A stretch of DNA of 64,000 nucleotides, taken from positions 5,394,001-5,458,000 of the forward strand of contig JBBPUQ010000001.1 in NCBI GenBank assembly GCA_038501195.1, in the 5' to 3' direction. Below the pieces are notes generated by a model. That model had not been told where the DNA came from and made no database searches. It was given only the letters and a program-made list of their open reading frames with translations. The DNA is from Nemania diffusa (lineage: Eukaryota > Ascomycota > Sordariomycetes > Xylariales > Xylariaceae). This document shows, one piece after another, positions 38,489 through 49,500 of this stretch (position 1 is its first letter; each line of letters starts with the position of its first letter). The position numbers were made by a program, and so were the translations under genes.

Positions 38489-39206
38489 ACTGAGATCAGC
38501 GCTCCCCACAGGTAAAACAATACTTTGACTGCTTGACAGATAACTTGACTAACCAAGGCACAAATAAAGGGTTTGAATTTATTTGCAGGCAAATCAGATA
38601 TTTCTTATTTTACCTGTGTTTGCCGGTTATTTGCAAATAATTTCTTTCTTTTTTTGAATTTTTTTTGTTATTTTTTTGGTAAAAAAGAAGCTATTCAGAA
38701 GGTGTATTCTGTAATGCTTCCTTACCTAGGTGGCAGTCTGTTTCAGGACCTACATTAACCAACCAATAGGAACCCTGTCCTACCTAGTAGGTCCACATAC
38801 TTACCTACCTACCTAGCTAGTGCTGACCTAATTACAGCTTACACAATCTCCACAACCTTCAATCTTTGATCATCTACAACCCCGTGCACTTCGCATACAG
38901 CCTCAAAATATTGTCAGATTCGTATTCAGCGCGACCAGGGCTATCTAACGATACTATTTTCGTGATAGCGCTGCTTTGTTTTCTGGCACTGCTGCCAATG
39001 GTACGTCAAATCCTCCTAGCACCTCGACTCACGATAACTTCACAACGGCCTAATTTATTTGATTTATTTGATCAAATAACTGTTCAATCAAAACAACAGA
39101 TTCAACCAAACAAGTCAAATAAGCACTTTTTGCGATCAATCAAGGCAAATCACGTCAAAAGCCGTTTATTTGACTTGTTTTACCTGTGTGGAGCGCTGAC
39201 TGAGAT
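38489..39206. mobile_element. Non-autonomous hAT-type element (MITE) with 8-bp target duplication
   Basis: The element occupies 38497-39198 (702 bp). Its ends are inverted: CAGCGCTCCCCACAGGTAAA at the left, and the right end reads CAGCGCTCCACACAGGTAAA on the other strand, one mismatch in 20. Both sides carry ACTGAGAT (38489-38496 and 39199-39206), a perfect 8-bp duplication, the hallmark of hAT transposases. Ends starting CAG also fit hAT. The subterminal parts are filled with TTATTTG/CAAATAA words, possible transposase-binding repeats, and an inverted copy of the terminal TTTTACCTGTG sits at 38608-38618. No transposase is encoded. The intact duplication suggests insertion was not ancient. 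An open frame of 126 codons at 38866-39246 runs out of the right end and is not a convincing gene. Confidence 0.93.
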
Positions 39207-41316
39207 ACCCATGATAGATAATTCTAGAAGCTGTACGGACCTCTAGGCATAGTAAAGATGAGAGTCGCTAAATATTAGTTAAGTACAAAAAGAAAATAAT
39301 TATAAGTAATTCACTTATCCTAGAGACTTTACTGTTGTCTTGCGTATTAATACCAGGATAGATTCATAAAGTTACAGCTTAGTTAGAGATAAGAGCAGTT
39401 ACTAGAGATAATATTATTTCTACTAGTTGAACCTCATACTGGGGATCTAGTAAAGATGTAAAGATGCCGAGGGAGTTAAGTGGTGCGGGTTCTGTCAGCA
39501 CGGCAGCTAGCTAGACCCTCCTCGCACTATTTTCCTATGCGAGTATGACATTGTCTATGTAGCTGTCCGAAGGACTCAACGACTCTAGCCTTGATAATAG
39601 TCTACCGATATATGTTAATCAATGCCCACGTATGTCATTAATACTAGCCAAATGATATATTTATGACAAGTCAGCAAAGTAGATTTACCATCAACTACTT
39701 CTAACCCTTCGCATCTAGCTACCCGATTTAATACTCCGTTTGTATTACTCTCTTCATAGTGCTGACTACATAAGTTGCTTTTGGCGAGCTAGTATCTGCT
39801 CCTTTTCGTAGCTATTAGGGTTAGGAACCAATTCTGGTTACGTTGAAGAAGAAAGGTTATCTTTTAAGATGACTGTATATTACTTGCCTAGGGGAATTGT
39901 AACAATCAATCCATCGTGAAAAAACAAATCATTTTTTTATGATATGTCACTAATAATACCTTCACCTTACCTATTCAGGTCGAACAACCGGCTATTAGAA
40001 CTTGCTAGTTTGCTTACGTATGTACAGAATCATGAATAAAATTTGCGTCTTCAAGGGAGTGTAGTTAATCAAGATCGACTCATCCAGCCACGAGTCAAAC
40101 AAGTGCTTGTTGGTGGCCATCTAACTAAATTTAATCTATCTTTGGTTTGCTGGACTCGGAAGTAATTAGGCCGTGGTAAGTCAAATTTACGAATCAACTC
40201 TTCGGCGAGATTAGGTTTGTATGTAGAGTTAGGCGCACTTTCTAGAAACCATGGTCAACGAAGAAGCGATGACTGAAGAAGGGCATATGATGCATACAGA
40301 TATTATGCAATCATAATATTCTTTGGTTATAGTACGAATTGAGATTCCCTACCTTGAAAACCGGAACTAGCACGTTCCATTTCGTCGCTTTTTAAACAGT
40401 TTGCACGAGTTTAAAAGCCTATGCGAGCTTCCGCTGTATCTACTACTCAATTAAGAGATCACCTCTTGGTTGTAGGCTTTCTAAAGCGTCTATTGAGACG
40501 ATAGAGGGGCTAGAGATTTTATGCCTTAGCCACGAGCCCTAGTCACCGGGATACCTCAGCAGGTTTTACGGTTTGGGGGCCGTTAATCGGTGAGAATGTT
40601 CGACTAGGTATTTGGAGAAGAACCTAAACTCCAACCCAGAAACTGACCTTCCCTCTAAAGCTTTTATACATACGGTTAAATGTAGTAGAGTTTGGTAGCC
40701 GACAGCCACAGCCCTACCTAGTTATACCTAAGCCACCAAAACAGCCACTATCGCTATAACCCTTGTATGAGCTGGGTGTTTTATGTGGTGGCTCTGAGCA
40801 GGATGGACAAGCTAGATTCAAAGTTGGTATCTTGACAGAAATCTTGTTCTTTTGTGACTTTACGTAAACTTATTACTACTTATATTTTAGTCAAGATGGC
40901 CATTAGACTAATGTTTATCTAGACTACACCTGACTTGACTGTTATTTTTTCAAACTCCTTGTCATTTCCAAGCCATGTTCCACGATCTATACAAATTACT
41001 ATGGGGAAGAGTTGGAGCAACATGCGGGACATTTTAAGACCTTCCCAAATTGGGTTTGGATTCATCTCCATAGAACGTCTCCAACGTCTCCAATGTCTCC
41101 AATTCTGGAGGGGTACATGATTAGCCTATTTTAGCTCCTTGATTTTGCACCTACCATAAGACGAGACTCCTATCTTCGGCCAGAAAACTTCTGGCCAGAC
41201 ATTGTAAATATATGTGTTGGAGTCAAGTTAGGTAGTCACCTCTCCTCAAGGGCACTGGCCAGCTCTCGTCCTCGACATCGCCACGGAGTCAATTGGGCTC
41301 AGAAGCACCCGGAACT
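39207..41316. other. AT-rich intergenic and promoter side of the AGPR gene
   Basis: Mostly AT-rich, without a supportable gene. Near the AGPR start there is a small tandem repeat of (C/T)GTCTCCAA (41076-41103) and two GGAGTCAA words (about 41218 and 41284), one base away from the general amino-acid control site TGAGTCA. That resemblance is weak. Confidence 0.5.
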
Positions 41317-42839
41317 ATGCTTTCTATCAGCTCCATGGCCTTGCGCGCTGGCGCCCGCCATGCTCTTCGACCCTCTGCCTCGATTGCCACTGTTCTGAGT
41401 TCGAACCGATATGTCTCCGATCGACTCGACAACCTTGACAGCTCCCGAAGCTTCTCGATCTCAACCGCCCACAGTCTTGCGCAATCTACGCGGAATGGCT
41501 TTCAGGGGACTGGAATAAATAGCAACAATAAACAGCAACAACACAGCTACGCGACGACGACAAACCCCAACCCGCCCCTTGACAAGAAGAATAGCTCGAA
41601 CGAAGTCCCGTCTCGTATTGGTTTAATCGGCGCTCGAGGGTATACTGGCCAGGCTTTGATGGATCTCCTGAATAACCATCCCTTTATGGACCTGCGTTAT
41701 GTTTCTTCACGAGAGCTCGTAGGCCAGGAGCTCCAGGGATATACAAAGCGCAAGATTATCTATGATAACTTATCCCCCGAAGATGTCGCTCAGCTGGACA
41801 AGGATCGAAAGGTTGACTGCTGGGTTTTAGCTCTCCCCAATGGTATCTGCGCATCATATGTGCAGGCTCTTGACCAAGTTCAGAAGAGTAACGGACATAA
41901 GAGCGTCATTATTGATCTTTCTGCTGATTATCGATTTGACAAGTCATGGACTTATTCGCTTCCGGAACTCACCAAGCGCTCTGAGATTTGCCGGTCTACT
42001 CGCCTAAGTAACCCGGGCTGCTACGCGACTGGATCCCAGCTCGCCATTGCTCCTTTGGTTCAACATCTAGGAGACCAGGCTCCAGTGGTTTTTGGAGCCA
42101 GCGGATTTTCTGGCGCAGGCACCAAGCCAAGTCCAAAGAACGATCCTAACGTTCTTAAAGATAACCTAATACCATACAGTCTAACAGGCCACATTCATGA
42201 GCAGGAGATAAGTCACCATCTTGGTACTACTGTTGCTTTTATCCCACATGTTGCAAGCTGGTTCCGTGGTATACATCTTAGTGTCTCAATTCCTCTCAAT
42301 AAGGCAATGAATTCTCGCGATGTACGCCAACTCTACCAAGACCGCTACGCTGGTGAAAAGCTAGTCAAGGTTATTGGAGAGGCCCCCCTAGTACGCTCAA
42401 TCGCGAATCAACATCATGTTGAGATCGGTGGATTCGCTATGGATAGCACCGGCAAGCGTGTGGTTGTGTAGGTGACTGATGACCTCTGAAGGGAGTATAT
42501 ATACTAATTATACGAAGCTGTGCCACGATAGACAATCTGAATAAGGGGGCCAGGTGAGTGATTCTCAGCTTTATATTCTTCTAGTCTAGGCAAGCTTTAG
42601 GGAGGAGGGACTCTTCTTGGACCAAATCTATGTTCTAGGAGCTCCTTACCCTTTTAAAACACTTACGCATTATGCTCTAAATGGCGATAACTAACTTTGA
42701 GTGTTATAGTACCCAATGTCTTCGTAAGGTTCCCTGTTTCCCATTTAATCAAGGCAGTTTAGGTTATTAACAAGTCTTATCAGAGAATATGAACCTTGCG
42801 CTCGGATACGCGGAATACGAGGGAATCCCTACAGCATAA
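41317..42839 (+). CDS. N-acetyl-gamma-glutamyl-phosphate reductase, stand-alone (no kinase domain)
   Basis: Four exons: 41317-42467, 42518-42553, 42710-42723 (14 nt) and 42784-42839; 418 aa. The enzyme reduces N-acetylglutamyl-5-phosphate to the semialdehyde with NADPH, the third step from glutamate to ornithine and arginine, in mitochondria. The first ~90 residues are rich in Arg, Ser and Ala with almost no acids, like a mitochondrial transit peptide. The NADP-binding motif is GARGYTG (105-111); the catalytic cysteine is Cys235 in SNPGCYATGS; HIHEQEI (292-298) carries the conserved histidines. The C-terminus NMNLALGYAEYEGIP is recovered only by splicing the 36-nt and 14-nt exons, and it matches the normal family end. 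In ascomycetes this domain is normally the second half of the bifunctional Arg5,6 precursor; here the acetylglutamate kinase half is missing between transit peptide and reductase. Probably a paralogue derived by internal deletion. Confidence 0.9.
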
Positions 42840-42851
42840 AAAAGGTGTTAG

Positions 42852-43327
42852 CTAGATTAGACCGAGAGCGAGCGGCGAGTAGGGCGAAATCCTCGAAATA
42901 TAAATTACCTGGGAGGTAGTGATACCCTCTCCGTCAAATCCAATGGTCTGCCTACGTATCAACGTTCTTGTCCTTGCCATGCACGTGGAAGACATAGGAC
43001 AGTTGGAAAACTGACTTCGAATGATTTTCGCTCTAGCAGGCAGGGCTACCTCATAGCCGGTAACGATACATTTGCTATGCGCGAAGTCCTGTTGGCCTTC
43101 GTTGACCTGTCCCTTGTGCTCTCTGCATAGCGCCCGTGGTCTCTCCTGACCTTTACACTCTATTTGGTAATTATAGCAAGCGTTGTAGCGCCTTTTACCA
43201 AATATTCCCGTGGGAGGCAGGAGGATGCCACAGTTGGCACATCGCTTCTCAGCAAGCGGAGGTGAATTTGCCTCTCTTTTGCGCTTGCGCTTCTCCGTGT
43301 CTCTTATACTTTGCTTCTCCTTTCTTC
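42852..43327 (-). pseudogene. Partial cysteine-rich hypothetical protein, possible degenerate zinc finger
   Basis: An open frame on the minus strand rich in Lys and Arg at its start. It contains a cysteine cluster CANC, 17 residues, then C-x6-C (RYNACYNYQIEC), which recalls a GATA-like finger with altered spacing. There is no ATG before the cysteines: the frame runs back to a stop, so the 5' end is missing or lies in an unseen exon. A possible donor (CAG/GTAATT) sits near 42908. The frame ends just beyond the 3' end of the convergent AGPR gene. I do not recognise a family. A broken gene copy or an incompletely modelled gene are both possible. Confidence 0.35.
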
Positions 43328-46300
43328 TGCTCAAGACATCACACTAGCGGCTTGCGCACCTTCCCCCCTTAGACATACTCGGCTGACCGTAATCCGAACA
43401 CGCTGCGTCTTCCCGTCGTCTAGCGTTTCTCACACCTTACATTCCCAAGCATTCCAGGTTTATCACAATCGACACGCTTAGGGGAAGCTTCTGTTCTCGG
43501 AGAAGTGCTAGTTCGCGCGATACTGTTGCTTATAGAATCCATAGCGGGGTGTACTTATTTTTCTGTAGCTCATCTTCGACGGTAAGTATACCATATTCTT
43601 TCTTTGCGAGTAAGCTTCGACAATAGCAATAGCATCCCCCTCGTAGAGGTGGCTATTTTACTGCTGGTAGCCTGAAATATTGCATGGAGTGCTCTAATCT
43701 TCTGGCGTATATTATCTGCTATTAAAAATGATCGAGCATGTCAGCAGTCTGAGCCCGTTCTAAGCCTCATAGACTACTAACAGCTTCATCGTAAGCTGAT
43801 AAAGAGCCTTGTAGTCATGTACTGTGCCAAGCTTCACTACCATGGTCTTCGATGAGATAGTCTCATTGAAGGGACAACCTAGATCATAAGTTGGTTCAAC
43901 ACATCGGACGACTCGCTGGTAGTGCAAAACTTATTTTTAAATTAATGTGTAATTTTAATATCATAATCAATAAATCAATTCAATATATCATGTGAACGAC
44001 GTGGCAGGGCACCGCACCTATCTAATGCCCTTCAGACCCAAAATTGAGGCGAAGGGAGAAAAAAAAGTCCCTTTCGGCCTTGTCAGCTCCGTCGCATGCG
44101 ATAGCGAGGGCGCGCGCACGCACGCACACGAGATAGGTAGCTGGAGAGTCACCCACATGCTATCTCACTTTTAAGACACACACGTGCATGTGCAGGAATT
44201 TTGCCCAACGAGGCCGAGCGCAGCTAGCTAGCTAGGGGGTAGCGATACTACAATAGTAAGATGCTCCGTCCCGCGCGCGCGCGAGCGAGTGCTTGGTGCT
44301 TATGCGTATGAATTTTTTGGCCCGAGGTGGGTTGCTCGCTCGATGATCGTGACGCAGTTAGCAAGGGGAATCGGCGAATCTTGGAGTCAGGCGGTGAGAC
44401 ATATGTATACGTAGAATGCACTACCCGGCGTTAATGACAGGATGGCTCGATAGAGGTGGAGTATCCGGTGCGAACTTTTGTTATCTATCTAGATGGCATG
44501 TAGTAGGGGCAAAAAAAAAAAAAAGGAATAAGAGCTAAATAGGTGATAAAACCACTGATCGACAGCTCCGGGGTATTTTCCCTATGTATCCCCAGTAGCC
44601 AAGAGGAGAATCGAGATGGTAGGTTACATGAGATAATTACTTGGAAGAGGCGGTAATAGGCAAAGTGAATCTGGGCGAGCTTGGTAAACTCTATAAACAA
44701 GGAAGCCGGTATGTAGGTATGATGATGCTGGTGCCCGTTGCACCGCAAGTCTTGGTACGTAGAGATGATATATGCCAATCTTTAAGTGAGCCTGTAGGTA
44801 AGCGCCGTAAACGAGCAGAGGACGAACATTCGTAATTCGGGTCATTTAGCCCGGACTCCTAAAAAGGTGACAGGAGTCCATGCGTACAGAGTAAGTATGT
44901 ATAGGTAGGTACGTACTCTGTTTGTAGACGAGGGGTCCTCATCAATTCTGCCAGAGTTAATTTGGGCCAATTAGGTGCCACCCGGCTTCCTAAAATGACA
45001 AGAGAACCATGGCGGTTGTGAACGGGGACGCAGGGTTAGATGGATTAGGTAGGCGTATATACCGTATAAGACAATCTGGTATGGATGAGCTTGTCTGTGA
45101 GGGACCTTTCGGCGGAGGTAGGCGGCATTTGCATTACGCTACCTGTTACTTATACATGTATGAGGCAAATACCTATGGTCCGAATGATGAGTCTTGTGCT
45201 GAGTCTTGGTTTTGGAGATGGACTAAGAAGCGTTCTAGGTACACAGTAAAAAGCAGTTTGTGGCGAAGCAGCGCGCCCGACCGCCTAACTGTTGCAACAC
45301 CGCTAGTAAGATCGATGATTCATGTTTTATTGAAGCTCACTAACAGTAGTAAAGAAAGCGGCGTGATTGACAGGCCAGTTTCCAGCTCGCCGATAACATT
45401 AAGTAGATGTTATATGTATGTACCTACCTCTGCAGGCCGGGGGTGTCTTCAGTGTGAAACTTGCGAACACCGAGCTCACTCTGGATACCACTTTGGGCAA
45501 AGTGGTTGCATAAGAGTGCTCGCTAATTCCATCAAATGGGGCACATGCTGGACCCGACAACCCGCCCGGCTGCGCTGCGCTACCTTACTACCTTGCTACC
45601 TTGAAACCGCATTAAATCATCATACTTGTCGATGCGACCCGTTATGCTGTGGATGTTCTGGCTATGGTATCATTTGGTGACATCCTCCTAGCTACCAACC
45701 TAGCGACACGTCGGAAAACTCGTTGATAGACCGCCATGAGTCGGAGGATTGCCTCCCTTGATGCGCCGCCGTTGTGGTAGCATTATGAGCCGTGGCTATC
45801 TGCAACATTCGCGGTTCCAAACCTTGCTAGGGATATTGGATCGAACCACCATCGGGGCCGAGAAATCTACCTAGGAACGGTGTACCTATCTAAACGCTAG
45901 GCTACGCGTAGGTAGACGATAGGTAGGTGTGTTATAAGTATGTGTGTGTGTAACTGGTCCATTCCGGGCGGACCGGCTTGTAAGTCAGCACGGGTACGGG
46001 ATGTACTTGTGAGCTCGTGACCGTGAAGCTCCGAGACCTGAGGGGCCATCCAATTCTCGAGTGCGACCCATTCGACGAATGAATTATCTACCTACCTACG
46101 ACTGAACTGTTCCAGGGCCAGGCGTGTGCAGCGCTGCTGAAAGGAGAATAGTTAGAGGTTGTTAGTTCGTGTGACCCGGCTGTAATGGTGCCTGTGTGTG
46201 TGATCTTCCCTGGAGTCCGGCTAGATAGAGAAAGATGCATTTGCATTGTGCTTTGCGCTTTGCTAACAAGCTTGGGTTTCTCCTTGGCCATGTTCCAATG

Positions 46301-46509
46301 TGGATACTGATTATCTATCTGTATCTACTGACCTCAGGAGGTGGAGGAGGAGGGGTTATGCAGCATATCGGCGAGCGAGTCATGATATGACAAGTGCTGA
46401 GTAGGAAGGGAGAGAGCCTAGGGGAGGTCGCATTGATCAAGAATAGATGTGACCTTTCATTAGCATTCGTTCCCTTGAGAGACATGGTTTATATGTGTGA
46501 GCGTCAGAG

Positions 46510-46586
46510 ACCGCGGTTGTGGTTGTGGTTGTCATCAGCACTATCACCATCACCATCCCCGTCACCATCCCCATCATGATCATCAT
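46510..46586. repeat. Imperfect microsatellites (GGTTGT and CACCATC units)
   Basis: Three GGTTGT units (46513-46531) are followed by a run of CACCAT/CCCCAT units to about 46580. Open frames across it are simple repeats, not a gene. Confidence 0.8.
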
Positions 46587-49500
46587 CGCGACCGTGTGCA
46601 CAGGCTTTGTCTCCCGCCCAAATGTACCTAAGTAAGCAAGCAAGCAAACAAACATTTAAAACACCAAACCATCAAATTTGCCGCATTACCTACACCACGC
46701 TTGTTGTTGCACTGACCATGTCCTCTCGGAACAAGCGGCCTCCTGGTGATCTAAAATCTGCCCATTAGAACAGCGCGCAGGGCCAGTGCAAGAGGAGGGG
46801 TCGAAAGGTGTTGGCGGCGGCGGCATTGAAATGATGGCTTCTGTGCATCCATTTATTCGTGTCATAGTGCCGTTTAATACCACCCAACGAAGCACAACAG
46901 CACAAAGCGCAAACTACGGCGGCTGAGGCAGCTAGCCACTTGTCGCGCACGGCTTATCGAGCCACCCCGAATGACTGACCCGTGCGGCATTAGTGATATG
47001 ATATAGTTGTATTAGTGAGAGGGCAACGTTACAGGGAGGCGCAGGACGACGCAATCATGATGACGAGAAGCGAGAACAGAGTACCGGTAGGTAATATCAT
47101 AATGAAGTCGCAAGATAAACAACCGTCTGACTGGAAAAAAAAACATTTACCTGGTCATGGCCTAGCCTGCGAAACAGGCATGATACTTGATGTACCTGAT
47201 AGTCTGAGGCTTTCTGACCAGTGACAAGCGTCGTGACCAGAGCTGTGACCAGTAATAGATTGAGAAATTAATTGCCCAGGGCCTACCTGGGTACCTACTT
47301 AGGTGCCGACTTACACAGTCAGTACCTGGACGGATCCAGGCCTTGGGTAGGCTAAGCCGCTAAATGGCTAAGTCGTTAAGGCGGGGTTTGACAAGCCTGA
47401 ACTTTGCTATGTGTTGGACCGTCAGCCACATGCATTCATACGGTCATACCTACTGCGTACCTACTTATGCTATGTACTTTTTAGTAGGCTTTATTATGTA
47501 GGTATGCTCTATTCACCCGCTTGTGGGAAATACTTGACTGAGGGTAGGGGTTATAGACAGGTATACCCTAGGTCTGCTATGGCTGTATTAGCTGATTTGT
47601 AGAGATTGATTCTCACATGCCTGCCGTGTCAATGCCCGCTGACGCCAACTAAATATTGATGCATACCTAGAAAGGCAACTTATTTAGATTGTCCGTTTCT
47701 GCAACTTTGTTGTTCGTTCGAATGGCTACTACAAGCCTTGCCGTCTACGTGGGTAACGGTAATGCGACATAGATAGTGCGGGAAACGAGTGGCTTGGCCC
47801 TCATCTTTTGTCATGTCATCGCCTGCTCCCATTATTGTTGAACCATGGGATCTTGGGCTAAGATAGCTATTCGCCCTAAGTGCATCCTAATGGGCATAGG
47901 GAGACATCGGACTCGGAAGCTGTTTGTGTTTTAGACAAGCTAGGCCTTTCACGTATATACACGCAAGCAAGCACGCATGCACGCAAGCAGAGCAGCTAAA
48001 TTTGGGGGTTTAGAACTGCAATTAGTATTGATTACGACCGGGGGCGAGTAGGCCTACAAATACCTAACCTGGCGGGCGAATGGGGGAACGGGGAAAATGA
48101 GCCAGTAAGTCCGTCAGATAACGCCAAAGATGACACTACTCAGTACAGTATATGCAAGAACTCGCAATCTAAGGGAGGAGGACGAGTAAGTAAGGCTAAG
48201 TCAAGTGCCACACGCAAGGGCCGGGGCAGGCACATTTTGTCAAGCGATTTATCCCTGGCTGCTAAGGCGAGATTCGCCTCATGGTGGAACATGACTTACA
48301 TATATAGCTTGGGCTGGGGCTGGAAACAAAGAAGGAGAAGAAGAAAAACACGAAGCCTTGGCCACTAGCTGCTAATAATAATTCTTGATTATGCAAAAAT
48401 ACGATGTTGGTTGTACGGCATCTGGTACGGGCTCTGATGCGGCCGTGGTCCAGGTTCGGTCATAACTATGGCCGTGCCTATCCGAACTTGGTGATTGCCG
48501 CATGGCCGATGCCGCCGCGGATAGCTGGCACAGCTGTATGTATGTACTGTATGAGCTGGTCAGGTAGGGCAGTACTTGAAACCCAGTGAGGCCCTAACAT
48601 GCCCGTTCCCCCCGCCCCGGTTCATTAGGCATTATGTACAAACACAATGGTTTTAGATAGTGCCCGTGCCTTACCCTTCAGGAATGTAGGCCCGTCTCAA
48701 GAAAGACCCAGGCAGTACAACTGGTCAACCGTCGTGTTTATGCAAAACGTTGGGGGCCGATATATGTTATAAGTTGGATTGAACATTTGACATCAGAAAC
48801 CCCGCCTATCACACATGGATCCATCCACCCTTTGACCGATACCCGGAGGGGCAACGCCGCCAGCTCGATGAGCTGATAGCTTACCTATCTAGTAGATGAA
48901 ATCCAGCTCGATGAATAAAAGGCTAAGAGCCGAGGATATAAGCGATGACCGCCACTGATTTACTAAACAACCGATGAAGGCAAACTGCAAGATTAACAAT
49001 GAATGCCTGTAAGAGCGAATGGTGCGTTTTTATTGCCATACGTACCCAGATCTAGAACCTTCTTCTTCTGGCTCAGCTTGGACACTTAGATCGTCTGGCC
49101 CAGCCTATGCGTACGTACATATCTTTTGGTCTGCAGTTTGTGACCCCATACTAATATATTGTCGGGCGGCATTGCGCTAAGCTGACATATACGTTTCCGT
49201 CCGTTGTTCATTTGCTGTTAGGTACACTTTATCTGTTTTTTTTTTGTTGTTGCTAATGCTGCTAGCGTGGGTTTATTTATCAGTACAGGGAGATTTTAAG
49301 GCCGTTCCACCGCTGACCTGTGTACATCTACTGTGACGAATTTGCAACTCACAGTACACAGCTAAAGTAGAAACAGAAACAGAAAAAAAAAACAGAAAAA
49401 AAACCCACACTCGCACAAAAACAAGCAGGGCGCATCTTTTATTTTCCCAATAAAAAAGAACAAGGGCCCCCTAAAACCCGAGATACTGAGGACAGAGAGC

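Noticed and set aside
45009..45680. Longest frame in the second desert (223 codons, +)
   Set aside because: No motif, many Cys and Trp in a pattern unlike any family I know, TAGGTA-type repeats inside it, and no splice or promoter context. Probably a chance frame in repeat-free-stop sequence.
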